Positions 27,435 to 35,763 of a stretch of DNA of 64,000 nucleotides are shown here, piece by piece. The notes below the pieces were generated by a model. That model was not told the origin of the DNA, did no database searches, and was given only the letters and a program-made list of their open reading frames with translations. Numbering within the stretch: position 1 is the first letter of the stretch; every line of letters begins with the position of its first letter. Made by a program: the position numbers and the translations under genes. The stretch comes from Methylococcaceae bacterium. Lineage in GTDB: Bacteria; Pseudomonadota; Gammaproteobacteria; Methylococcales; Methylococcaceae. The DNA is taken from positions 1-64,000 of the forward strand of contig CADDYU010000002.1 in the NCBI GenBank assembly GCA_902810705.1, read 5' to 3'.

Positions 27435-28619
27435 ATGAACGCGGTTTTGTCCTTTCTCGAAAAGCTGGTGCTTGGAATCTTCGCGCTGGGCATAGGTGCG
27501 CTGGTCATCGTGGGGCTCATTAGCTACAACAGCAGCCGGTTCGATGAAACCGATTCTTGGCGGCATGTCACCAGGCAGAATACGATCGAAGCCTATCTGG
27601 ATTATCTCCGCGCCTGCCAGCCCTGCCCGCATCGGGAGGAGGCCGAACGCGCCTTGGACGAATTGCAGCGTTCGCAGGGCCTGCTGGCTAGGCTGTCCCG
27701 GGCGCACCTTCCGGAGCGGGCCGGCATTACGCACCCGACGTTCTCGCCGAGCGGCCGGACTGTGCTCGCCAGTATCGGAGCGAGGCTGGATTTCTGGGAT
27801 GCCGATACGGGCCAGCACTTGGCGCGCGGCGAGAAGGCCTTTGTGCTTCCCGGTAGCAGCTATGTCGAATCCCTAGCGTACTCGCCGGACAGCCGATGGA
27901 TCGCCGCGGGCTTGTCGGCCCCGGAGCACGGAAGTCTTCGGGTTTGGGATGAGCGGAGCGGAAAGTTGGTCGCTGACTACGTCGTGGACGACTATGACGT
28001 TAAGTTCGTCGCGTTTGCTCCAGAGGGCTCGCGGCTCGGATGGCTGGCCCAAGGCCCGGCGGGGATCTGGGAGCCCGTCACCGGGAAAATCCTGCGAGTC
28101 GCCCACGAGGGTGCTAGCGCCTTGGCATTCCGCCGCGATGAAGACAGCCGAACCTGGTTGCTGACGGCCGCCGGTCGTGATTTGTGGTTCTGGAGTCCTT
28201 CAACCTTGGAGCTGACGCAGCAGGTGCGGCTCGACAGCGAGCGGCCTTTATTGGGCCTGAGCCGCGATGGCCGGCTGATCGTCTTTTCCGATAGAACGGT
28301 TCTGGAAGTATGGGATACGCGCACAAGCTCGCTCATCGCCAGTTTAAGAGATGTCAGCGGCGAGATTGCCTCATTCTGCCGAGAACCCCGAAAAGGCTGG
28401 ATCGCGGTCGGCACGAGCGCCGGCATCTTGTACTTGTGGGACCCTTTAGGATCACCCTTGCCGCTGGGGCAAGTCTCAGCCCACAGGGGACCCATAGAAC
28501 AGCTGGCATGCTCGACCGAGGGCCGCGCGGTAACCATAAGCTGGGATAGCGCCAAGGTTTGGAATCTCGACAAGTTAAGCAAATCGTCGTCCTCATCAAG
28601 CTATTTGCCGAGTCGATGA
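27435..28619 (+). CDS. membrane-anchored WD40/beta-propeller-like protein
   Basis: A 394-residue protein with one N-terminal transmembrane helix (about residues 8-30, LVLGIFALGIGALVIVGLI) and no cleavage site. A short Cys-containing helical segment (CQPCPHREEAERALDELQ) precedes a series of WD40-like blades, seen as repeated SPSGRTVLASIGARLDFWD, SPDSRWIAAG-LRVWDERSGKLV, GIWEPVTGKIL, LWFWSPST, VLEVWDTRTSSLI, GILYLWDPLG and AKVWNLDKL. The propeller would be periplasmic if the helix is a signal anchor. Function is unknown; such proteins are usually scaffolds. It stands 109 bases after tamB, on the same strand, with no terminator seen between them. Confidence 0.8.
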   Translation: MNAVLSFLEKLVLGIFALGIGALVIVGLISYNSSRFDETDSWRHVTRQNTIEAYLDYLRACQPCPHREEAERALDELQRSQGLLARLSRAHLPERAGITHPTFSPSGRTVLASIGARLDFWDADTGQHLARGEKAFVLPGSSYVESLAYSPDSRWIAAGLSAPEHGSLRVWDERSGKLVADYVVDDYDVKFVAFAPEGSRLGWLAQGPAGIWEPVTGKILRVAHEGASALAFRRDEDSRTWLLTAAGRDLWFWSPSTLELTQQVRLDSERPLLGLSRDGRLIVFSDRTVLEVWDTRTSSLIASLRDVSGEIASFCREPRKGWIAVGTSAGILYLWDPLGSPLPLGQVSAHRGPIEQLACSTEGRAVTISWDSAKVWNLDKLSKSSSSSSYLPSR

Positions 28620-29280
28620 AAGCCTTTCCTCATTCCTCTGGGTTAAAAAACGTGGGTGTCGTGGGCGGATTTTTTCGCTCACCTGAAGAGCGGGATTAAA
28701 TCGAGGAGTAAGTAAGGAGTATTGCGTATTTTTAGCCAGGGGATGATCCGTTTTAATAAAACTCAGCAGGGAGGCAATGACCCACTGAATCGTTAGATGG
28801 AAATCCACGATAACGAAGCCAAATAAGTGTTATTGCGTATTTGTGGCCGATTCATTTAAGGATTAAATAAATCCGGCTCCAAATCAGGATTTACCAAAAG
28901 ATGATGCCTGAATGGCTTAGGCAAGGGATGCCCCGGGCGAAATAGGAATTTTAGGACATAGACATCGGCGAGCAGGAAGCTCCACATTCAATAGGAAAGT
29001 GGACGGCAGGATTTTGAGGATGTCGCGAAGGGATGAGGGATGTCGCAAGGAGCAGGAAGCACCGAAACGAGGCTGGAGGGCCTTGATGGGAGTCAGCCCC
29101 CGAATTGATTTTTGGGGTCGGACAGGGCTAAGGAAGCCCAGAATAGGGAAGTTTCAAGGTATTAGCTCGTTAGAGATTAATTGCCATTAAACGGCAAAGA
29201 TGCCGCGCGGGAACAGGGATGTTCCGAATTTCTCGGGTGCTGCGATTGTAGAATCATGGAACTTAAAGGAAGTAAGGACT
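28620..29280. other. long intergenic region with short direct repeats
   Basis: No supported gene is present in this 660-base stretch. It contains two copies of TATTGCGTATTT (28720 and 28831), two copies of GAGCAGGAAGC (28970-28980 and 29050-29060), and two copies of GGATGTCGC 20 bases apart (29018-29026 and 29038-29046). An open frame at 28999-29190 has no ribosome site. The repeats look like decayed intergenic repeat units rather than a CRISPR array. Confidence 0.5.
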
Positions 29281-29430
29281 ATGGTTAAGCCCTCCCCAGG
29301 AGGGTTTATCGAAGATTTCCCGCTTTCCATTTCCTCGACGTCGACAATTACAGTACCTCAACCAAACGGATGGGCTAAAGACCGAGATAGGTCTTACCTT
29401 TTAGAGAAATTAAAATCGGTAAAAGACTAG
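29281..29430 (+). CDS. candidate small protein, 49 residues, unknown
   Basis: I do not recognise this product. ATG 29281 is preceded by GGAAGTAAGG at a proper distance, the frame reads MVKPSPGGFIEDFPLSISS onward to a charged helix-like C terminus (DRDRSYLLEKLKSVKD), and a good terminator follows at 29525. It has no signal peptide or membrane segment. The position inside an otherwise gene-free stretch with its own ribosome site and terminator is the main support. Confidence 0.4.
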   Translation: MVKPSPGGFIEDFPLSISSTSTITVPQPNGWAKDRDRSYLLEKLKSVKD

Positions 29431-29524
29431 AGATTCGTTTTTCAATTTTGCGGTTCGATCATCCCTAAATGATGTCATAAGCTTACAGATTCTCGATGCG
29501 AGACCTGTAATCATAGGTTCCCCA

Positions 29525-29574
29525 GAAGGTAGAGGTTTCCCTCCCCCCACTCTTTCCTCTACCTTCCTTTTTTG
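29525..29574 (+). terminator. rho-independent terminator
   Basis: GAAGGTAGAGG at 29525-29535 pairs perfectly with CCTCTACCTTC at 29556-29566 across a 20-base pyrimidine-rich loop, followed by CTTTTTTG. It would end a plus-strand transcript from the small frame at 29281. It lies 85 bases from the end of the minus-strand gene at 29660. Confidence 0.7.
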
Positions 29575-29659
29575 CTTTTATCCATTCCGAACGAAGGCCG
29601 GTTTTCTTCCGGCATAGTCTTCTCGCGAATGGCCAAATCGTAGCTCCCCCGATACGGCA

Positions 29660-30046
29660 TCAAGACTGCCGCTCCGCCAGCCGCCGTGCGGCGATGGCAA
29701 GCACCAACCAAGCGGCCATGAACGCTGTCCCCCCAAATGGCGTAACGATCCCCATCCAGGACCAGCCGGCGAGACTGAGCAGGTAAAGACTGCCGGAAAA
29801 CAGAAGGATTCCCACAAGCATCAGCCAGCCGGCCCATAGGAGTAGCCACTGGCCGGGAAACCGGTCCACCAGCAGGCCTATGAGACCCAGTCCCAGGGCG
29901 TGCCACATCTGGTAATCGACAGCCGTTCGGTAGATCGCCAACCGCGTTTCGTCCAGATGGCTACTTAAGCCGTGCGCGCCGAACGCGCCGAAGGCGACTG
30001 CGAGAAGAGCGGCCAGGGCCGCAAGAAAAAGGAAGGATCGATGCAT
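29660..30046 (-). CDS. DUF423 family inner-membrane protein (YgdD-like)
   Basis: A 128-residue membrane protein with four predicted helices. The start MHRSFLFLAALAALLAVAFGAFGAHGL is typical of the DUF423/YgdD family, as are the segments QMWHALGLGLIG and SLYLLSLAGWSWMGIVTPFGG. ATG 30046 was chosen because the longer frame adds residues derived from a decayed neighbouring gene. Function is unknown. Confidence 0.88.
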   Translation of the reverse strand: MHRSFLFLAALAALLAVAFGAFGAHGLSSHLDETRLAIYRTAVDYQMWHALGLGLIGLLVDRFPGQWLLLWAGWLMLVGILLFSGSLYLLSLAGWSWMGIVTPFGGTAFMAAWLVLAIAARRLAERQS

Positions 30047-30059
30047 GACTGTTGGTTGC

Positions 30060-30345
30060 CAGAGTGAATCGGAGGCTGGATTGTAAAGCGGTATCGAGCG
30101 TCGAAGCCAATGCCGGTTTGCCGAAGAGATTGGCCGGCGCTTCCCCATGGATCAAAAAGTCCAATAAACAGGTTTCCCATAGCATTAACGAAGGCTTTCG
30201 CGCCACCACGAAACGCCGCCCCGGAAATCGAACTCCAGGCGCATGGCCTTTCCGCTGAGTACGAGCGCGATTTGGGCTTCTCCGGAAGAGATCGCGGTCC
30301 AGCCTGACCGATCCTTGATGTCGTCCAGAATTTCACTGGCATGTC
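30060..30345 (-). pseudogene. remnant of a CIA30/carbohydrate-binding-like protein
   Basis: Reading downward from about 30340 one frame gives EILDDIKDRSGWTAISSG and then GKAMRLEFDFRGG. A shift of one base then gives FVVARK and, further on, LDFLIHGEAPAN. This order (ILDD-F/I-xx-xSGW, MRLEFDF-x-GG, Y/FVxARK, F-x-RGEAPAN) is what I know from the N-terminal sugar-binding-like domain of long discoidin/CIA30-type bacterial proteins. The rest of the protein is missing and the frame is broken, so it is a decayed fragment. It starts at the end of ppk2 and runs almost to the YgdD-like gene. The similarity is from memory, not from a search. Confidence 0.5.
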
Positions 30346-31246
30346 ATGCTTCCTCGGAGGCTTCGTTTTCCAATTGCGCGCGGGCTTGCGCGAGGGCTTG
30401 CCGCTGCTCGTCGGACAACGGAGGAAATTTGAGGTCAAGATTATCGAGAGTGCGGGTGACGAGGTCCGCGACCAGGGTACGCGCCGCCCACTTGCGGTCG
30501 GCGGGAATGATGTACCAGGGCGCCCACTCGGTGCTGGTGGCGGTGAGGGCATCCTCGTAGGCGTCCATGTAAGCGTCCCAGAGGGCTCGCTCGGCCAGAT
30601 CGGCCAGAGAAAATTTCCAATGTTTCTCGGGACGCTCCAGCCGTTTGAGGAAGCGCCGCTTCTGCTCGTCCTTCGACACATGCAGGAAGAACTTGAGAAC
30701 GACGGTTCCGTTCCGCACCAGATGGCGCTCGAAGGCGTTGATGTCCTGGTAGCGCTCCTCCCAAAACGCCTGGTTTCGCTTGCCATCGGGCAGCTTCTGC
30801 TGCTCGAGGAGTTCGGGGTGCACCTTGACCACCAGCACGTCCTCGTAATAGGATCGGTTAAAGATACCGATGCGGCCCCGTTCCGGGAGACAGCGCATGT
30901 AGCGCCAGAGAAAATTGTGGTCGAGTTCCTCGGCGGAAGGTTTCTTGAAGCTGAAGACCTGACAGCCCTGCGGATTCACCCCGGACATGACGTGCTTGAT
31001 GGTGCTGTCTTTTCCCGCCGCGTCCATGGCCTGGAGAATGATCAGGAGGGCGTAGCGATCGTCGGCGTAAAGGATTTCCTGAACTTCCGCGAGGCGAGTT
31101 AGGGTTTCTTCCAGAATCTTTTTGGCTCTCTCTTTTCCATCTTCCTTCAATCTCTTGCTGCCCGCCCAAGCGGTGCTACGGTCTTTGAGCTGCGCTTTTG
31201 TTCCGGGCTCGACGCGAAAGTGCCCGATAAGCTTTTTTGGCTTCAT
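30344..31246 (-). CDS. polyphosphate kinase 2 (polyphosphate:nucleotide phosphotransferase)
   Basis: PPK2 enzymes transfer phosphate between polyphosphate and nucleotides. The 300-residue protein has Walker A LQAMDAAGKDSTIKHVMSG, the lid-module stretch SGVNPQGCQVFSFKKPS, and Walker B FNRSYYEDVLVVKVHPE. GVNPQG with FKKPS and EELDHNFLWR resembles the PPK2-related class III group that uses AMP and ADP. ATG 31246 (MKPKKLIGHFRVEPG) was chosen; the frame continues upstream but that part is antisense to the lipoprotein gene region and not family-like. It ends just before the decayed fragment at 30345. Confidence 0.92.
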   Translation of the reverse strand: MKPKKLIGHFRVEPGTKAQLKDRSTAWAGSKRLKEDGKERAKKILEETLTRLAEVQEILYADDRYALLIILQAMDAAGKDSTIKHVMSGVNPQGCQVFSFKKPSAEELDHNFLWRYMRCLPERGRIGIFNRSYYEDVLVVKVHPELLEQQKLPDGKRNQAFWEERYQDINAFERHLVRNGTVVLKFFLHVSKDEQKRRFLKRLERPEKHWKFSLADLAERALWDAYMDAYEDALTATSTEWAPWYIIPADRKWAARTLVADLVTRTLDNLDLKFPPLSDEQRQALAQARAQLENEASEEA

Positions 31247-31529
31247 GGTGTCTACGTCTACAAACCGGCGGTTGAAGGTTCGAGCGCTGGTTCGGCCCGC
31301 GAAAAACCTCGCCGAACGCCTCTGTGGGCCTTGCCTCGGAGAGCGCCAGGAATTCACCAAGCCCCGGAGAACGATTCCATTGTTGTTTCTGATAGTTTGC
31401 CCGGTGGGACATGTTCCGGCGTTAGGCTGTTTAAGATCATGTTTCGATCCAGAGCCGCTAAAAGCTATCCCGAACAAGCATACGGCATCATGGGTTAGAA
31501 TCGCCGCTTCGTCTTCAACGGGGCCGAAC

Positions 31530-31808
31530 ATGAAAAATAGTAAAGAGCCATTAAAGCAGCTTCTCCTCGGCTTGGCACTGATCGCCACGGGTTCGGGATT
31601 GACGGCTTGTAGCAAGGTCAACCGGGAGAATTACGACAAGCTGAGAATGGGCATGGACTATGGGGAAGTCGTTCAGCTTCTGGGCGAGCCTGAACAGTGT
31701 GAATCCCTGGTTTCCGCCAAAAGCTGCACCTGGGGAAAGCCCCCGAAGACCATCACGGTTCAACTCGTCGGCGACAAGGTGATTTTATACCAGGGCGAAG
31801 GGCTGTAG
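31530..31808 (+). CDS. DUF3862-type small lipoprotein (BamE/SmpA-like fold)
   Basis: A 92-residue protein. It starts with a lipoprotein signal (LLLGLALIATGSGLTAC) and continues with YDKLRMGMDYGEVVQLLGEPEQC, a repeat of the pattern seen in SmpA/OmlA-like domains, then KSCTWGKPPKTITVQLVGDKVI. The C-x(7)-SCTWG arrangement matches DUF3862 proteins as I know them. ATG 31530 gives the signal directly; the upstream open frame is antisense to ppk2. Function unknown; likely an outer-membrane lipoprotein. Confidence 0.82.
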   Translation: MKNSKEPLKQLLLGLALIATGSGLTACSKVNRENYDKLRMGMDYGEVVQLLGEPEQCESLVSAKSCTWGKPPKTITVQLVGDKVILYQGEGL

Positions 31809-32088
31809 GTTTCTCCTATGGAGTTGGGTGCGGGGGGCGCTACGAATCGCCCCTGGCTCACTAACTCGCCGGCTGAGGCGAATCGCCCCATTGCGGGCAA
31901 AGCTCTGGCAATTCACTCAGGACAATCAGACCATCATTGAGAGAATGACTCGATCCAGTTCAAGGCATAGCGTTTTGATCTGAATGGAAATGGTGCAAGG
32001 CTGCGATACGCTTTAGGCTTGGGGTGATTTCGGCGTGTAGGGAAAGGGTAGAATGAACGGCCTTTAAACCCTACACCCTAAACCTTTT

Positions 32089-32974
32089 GTGCCCATGCCA
32101 AAACCACCCCGCACCCGCCGCAGTTCGTCCGGATTCTCCGGCAAGGCCGTTCATCCGATCCGCCAATTTGCTCCTATCGAGAAGCCTGAGGCCCCTGCCC
32201 CGGCGCGCGCCAGCCGCATTTGTCGGATGGCCCGCCTGTGGCCCTGTTCAAGCGCACACCGGAGCGGGTGCTGCGCTTTTTCTATGAGGAACGGATGGTG
32301 CGAGAGGTGGGCGATATCTGTGCCCAGATGGCCAAGCGGCGGCCCGACTGCCTGGTGGACGCGGAAGAATTGACTAAGATCGCCGGCACGCCGTTGCGCG
32401 GTGGCGTCGTGGCCGAGCCTCGTCTTCCGCCCCTCAGACCTACGGAAGCCAAACGATGGGCGGTTGCACATCAGTCCTTGTTCGTGCTGGACGGCATCGG
32501 CAATCCCCACAATCTGGGCGCCATTGCCCGTATCCTGGCCTTTCTCGGTTTCAAGCGATTAGTGATTTCCGATTATCCGGAACAAGCCGGTCTTTCGGCT
32601 GTGGCTTGCCGGGTCGCGGAGGGCGGGTTCGAGGCCTTGGATGTCTACCGCGCCACCATGCTGCTTGCCATATTAAAGCAACTCAAACCCGACTATCGGA
32701 TGGTAGGGACCGCTTTGGTCCCGAATGGTCTGCCCCCGGAAAGCCTGTGGGACGATCCACGGCCGGTCGTGCTGGTTTTGAGCAATGAGGAATACGGCTT
32801 GCTGTGCGCCACCCTCGATGCTTGCGATGCCGTCATCACGCTGCAAGGGCGGGCGCGGTGCAATCCCTCAATGTTTCCGCCACCGCCGCGATCTTTTGCC
32901 TGTGCGTCGCGCCCGCGTTCCCGAAAGACCCCGCCACCGCGCCGCCCGGCGGCTTCAAGGCGGAAATCGCCTGA
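32089..32974 (+). pseudogene. SpoU/TrmH-family RNA methyltransferase (YfiF-like), two frameshifts
   Basis: The middle (about 32220-32840) reads well as a SpoU 2'-O-methyltransferase: ALFKRTPERVLRFFYEERMV, VDAEELTKIAGTPLRGGVVA, LDGIGNPHNLGAIARILAFLGF, VACRVAEGGFEAL and VVLVLSNEEYGL. The N-terminal part is in another frame (MPKPPRTRRSSSGFSGKAVHP, from 32089), joined near 32200 where the middle frame has a stop at 32187. After 32845 the third motif continues two bases off, as GAVQSLNVSATAAIF, ending at 32974. YfiF of E. coli has the same layout with a basic N-terminal extension. Either the gene has decayed or the sequence carries two small errors. Confidence 0.75.
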
Positions 32975-33829
32975 CTATGGCGGAAAACCGAAGGCTCGCC
33001 CATCCCGTGATACTCGGCAGCATTGGGAATATCGCTGGCTCTGTCGTGATCAGACGCCCGCTTCGATCGGGATTGCGGTTTTCTCGGTGGGATAGCAACT
33101 CAGCGCAATGTTCGAGGCCGCCCGGGGACGGAAAAGCTTGGTGACGGAAGGAGCATTGTAGCGACAGCGGATAAAAAAAGACCCACTTTGGAAAGCAGGT
33201 CGTCAAGCGAGGAGGAATGAGTAACTAACGAGCGAGGATTTTGGATCAGTTTGCCGAATGCCTAGACTGATTGGTGCGGAGGAGGCGAAGTGCTCCGGCC
33301 ACGGCGGTGGCTAAGTCGAGAAGCAGAACCCATTTGTGAAGAGTCATGTGCGTCCTCAAAAGCCATTAACTTGGCTAACAGTCTACTAGCTCATCTGCTT
33401 TTTACAATTCCGTCTGTAAGGTCATATCTGTTCACTATCTTGAAATAATATTTTGGGAGTCGGCTTTTTGGAGCGCTGGATCCGATGCTTTAACCAGCGT
33501 AAGCGTAGGACTTGGATGGAAACGGTCGCCCCGAATGGATGAACAAATATCGCCCAAGCCTGCGAGGGCGTTGTCCCAAAGTTTGACAGAGGTGAACGGG
33601 TGGGCTCGGGCGATGAGGACGAATAGGGCGCTTTTTTTCCAGCGCGCTCTCGGCAATATTAATCCGAAAATTGCCTAAGCGAGATTTGTCCCTAACTGGG
33701 TAGGCTTGCTGCTTTGAGATGGGTCTAATCCCTTGAGGTGGAAATCTTGATATGGAATAAAGAATCTTCATTTATGGTTTATCAGCCAATAAAGAGCGAT
33801 TCGAGAAACCCAAAAATTAAGGAAACCCC
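32975..33829. other. long intergenic region, mostly without genes
   Basis: This 855-base stretch holds only one candidate small gene (minus strand, 33246-33347). Other open frames on both strands lack ribosome sites and recognisable motifs. I saw no terminator, tRNA or CRISPR. Confidence 0.45.
33246..33347 (-). CDS. candidate 33-residue single-pass membrane peptide
   Basis: The frame reads MTLHKWVLLLDLATAVAGALRLLRTNQ and ends after SRHSAN. ATG is preceded by GAGGA with a five-base spacer, a good ribosome site. A hydrophobic helix of about 18 residues is followed by positive charges. It stands alone in an 855-base gap. It could be a real small membrane protein or chance; no homologue is known to me. 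Confidence 0.3.
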   Translation of the reverse strand: MTLHKWVLLLDLATAVAGALRLLRTNQSRHSAN

Positions 33830-34783
33830 ATGGAATTCAAGGATTACTATCAAATCCTAGGGGTGGCACGCGACGCCACGGCGGACGAGATCAAGAAGGC
33901 TTTTCGCAAACTCGCGCGCAAATATCACCCCGATATCTCGAAAGAAGCGAATGCCGAACAGCGCATGAAAGAGGTGAACGAGGCCTACGCAGTGCTCTCC
34001 GATCCGGAAAAGCGCGCCGCATACGATCAACTTGGACGGGGATACCAACCTGGGCAGGATTTCCACCCGCCACCCGATTGGGATGCGGGTTTCGAGTTCT
34101 CGAGCCGCGGGTTCTCACAGCAGGAGGCGATGGATTTCAGCGATTTCTTCGCCGAATTATTCGGACGCATGGGTGGCGGACGTGGCGGCTTCCGGGCACG
34201 GAGCGGACCTTTCCAAGCCCGCGGAGAGGATCACCATGCCAAGGTGCTTCTGGACTTGGAAGACACTTTCCACGGCGCGACCCGGCAAGTTTCCTTGCGC
34301 GTTCCCAAAACGGATGCCCAAGGCCGGCCGATTCTAGACACCCGTACCTTGACGGTCAAAATCCCGAAAGGGGTTCGCGAAGGGCAAATCATTCGTCTGG
34401 CTGGCCAGGGTAGCCCGGGAACAGGTGGAGCGTCCGCCGGCGATTTGCTCCTGGAAGTGCACTTCCGACCGCATCCGCGCTTTCGGGTAACGGGGCGGGA
34501 TCTGCATCTGATTCTGCCGGTGGCACCCTGGGAGGCGGCCTTAGGTGCCGTCATTCCGGTGGAAATGCCGGACGGCAGCCTCAAAGTGCGCATCCCGGCC
34601 GGTACCCAGAGCGGTCACTCCTTGCGGGTTCGTGGTAAGGGGATACCCGGCAGCCCGCCGGGCGATCTGCTCATCGAGACACGGGTGGTGCTGCCGCCGG
34701 CCGACACGCCCAAGGCCCGGGAGCTATACGAGACCATGGCGCGTGAACTCGCCTTCGATCCGCGCCTCGTTGGGAGAGCTTAA
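33830..34783 (+). CDS. cbpA: curved DNA-binding protein CbpA (DnaJ homologue)
   Basis: CbpA is a class II J-domain co-chaperone of DnaK that also binds curved DNA. The 317-residue protein has the J domain at about 4-70 with the HPD motif ([11 protein letters not shown]), a Gly/Phe-rich linker, and the DnaJ C-terminal substrate-binding domains ([21 protein letters not shown] and [22 protein letters not shown]). The zinc-finger of DnaJ is absent. The next gene encodes its inhibitor CbpM, which confirms the assignment. Confidence 0.95.
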   Translation: MEFKDYYQILGVARDATADEIKKAFRKLARKYHPDISKEANAEQRMKEVNEAYAVLSDPEKRAAYDQLGRGYQPGQDFHPPPDWDAGFEFSSRGFSQQEAMDFSDFFAELFGRMGGGRGGFRARSGPFQARGEDHHAKVLLDLEDTFHGATRQVSLRVPKTDAQGRPILDTRTLTVKIPKGVREGQIIRLAGQGSPGTGGASAGDLLLEVHFRPHPRFRVTGRDLHLILPVAPWEAALGAVIPVEMPDGSLKVRIPAGTQSGHSLRVRGKGIPGSPPGDLLIETRVVLPPADTPKARELYETMARELAFDPRLVGRA

Positions 34784-34786
34784 GCC

Positions 34787-35089
34787 ATGTATGAGGATGA
34801 CGTTTTGATTGGCAGCCTGATGGAAGAGTCCTGGCTGACCCTGGAACAGGTGGCGGCCGCCTGCAGAGTCGAGCCGGAATGGCTCGCCCGCCACATCGAA
34901 GAGGGATTTTTTCCCGAAACCGAAAGCGCCGCCGGCATCTGGCGATTTTCCAGCGCTAGCCTGCGCCGCGCCCAGCGTATGCGACAGTTGGAGCGCGATT
35001 TCGATGCCGTGCCGGAATTGGCCGCTTTGATGGTCGATCTGCTTGAGGAAATGGCCGATCTTAGGGCCCGGCTGCGCCGCGCGGGTTGA
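34787..35089 (+). CDS. cbpM: chaperone modulator CbpM
   Basis: CbpM binds the J domain of CbpA and blocks its co-chaperone and DNA-binding activities. The 100-residue product has the MerR-like helix-turn-helix pattern of this family (LTLEQVAAACRVEPEWLARHIEEGFF) and a C-terminal helix with DLLEEMADLRARLRR. It starts three bases after cbpA, as in most cbpAM operons. Confidence 0.92.
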   Translation: MYEDDVLIGSLMEESWLTLEQVAAACRVEPEWLARHIEEGFFPETESAAGIWRFSSASLRRAQRMRQLERDFDAVPELAALMVDLLEEMADLRARLRRAG

Positions 35090-35184
35090 GGTGAGCATGA
35101 AGGCGGAGATCAGCCCAGTGCCATCATGGTCTAGCTTCACCGACTCCGGGATTTTCCGCTTCCTTTAAGCACAAGGAATTCTTC

Positions 35185-35619
35185 ATGAGCGACTCGCTAC
35201 ATCTCGTCTGCCCGAGCTGCCATGCCGTCAACCGGCTTCCGATCTCGCGCTTGGATCAGGGCCCCCGCTGCGGACAATGTCGCCAAGCTCTCTTCACGGG
35301 CCAGCCGTTGGAATTGACGGGCGCCACCTTTGGCAAGCACGTCAGCCGTAACGACATCCCAGTGCTAGTGGACTTTTGGGCGTCCTGGTGCGGGCCATGC
35401 AGAATGATGGCGCCCCAGTTCGTCCGGGCGGCGAGTCTCCTGGAGCCCCAGGTGCGGCTGGCCAAGGTCGACACCGAGGCAGAACCCACGCTGGGTGCCC
35501 GATACGGCATCCGCAGCATTCCCACTCTGGCGCTGTTCAAAGGCGGACGCGAGATTGCGCGGCAATCCGGAGCCATGGCGGCGCAAGACATCGTGCGCTG
35601 GGTGCGCACCCAGTTATAG
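35185..35619 (+). CDS. trxC: thioredoxin 2
   Basis: Thioredoxin 2 differs from thioredoxin 1 by an N-terminal zinc-binding module. The 144-residue protein shows this module (CPSCHAVNRLP and CGQC, residues about 9-33) and then the thioredoxin fold with the active site WASWCGPCRMM and the cis-proline loop SIPTLALFKGG. It lies 95 bases after cbpM and has its own region for a promoter. It works in redox defence in the cytoplasm. Confidence 0.96.
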   Translation: MSDSLHLVCPSCHAVNRLPISRLDQGPRCGQCRQALFTGQPLELTGATFGKHVSRNDIPVLVDFWASWCGPCRMMAPQFVRAASLLEPQVRLAKVDTEAEPTLGARYGIRSIPTLALFKGGREIARQSGAMAAQDIVRWVRTQL

Positions 35620-35763
35620 GAGGGAGATTGCCGTAAGGCAATTCCGGATCGAGGCGCCGTCGGACTCCTCGGCGTCCTTAAATATTATTGGTTTTGCCTA
35701 ATGAAAATAACCTCTGGCAGGGAGGCCCCTGGAATCCGCCTGAAGAAGAACGGCAATTAAGCC

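Noticed and set aside
28970-29060. CRISPR array
   Set aside because: Direct repeats here are only 9-11 bases and occur twice each, without regular spacers or cas genes.
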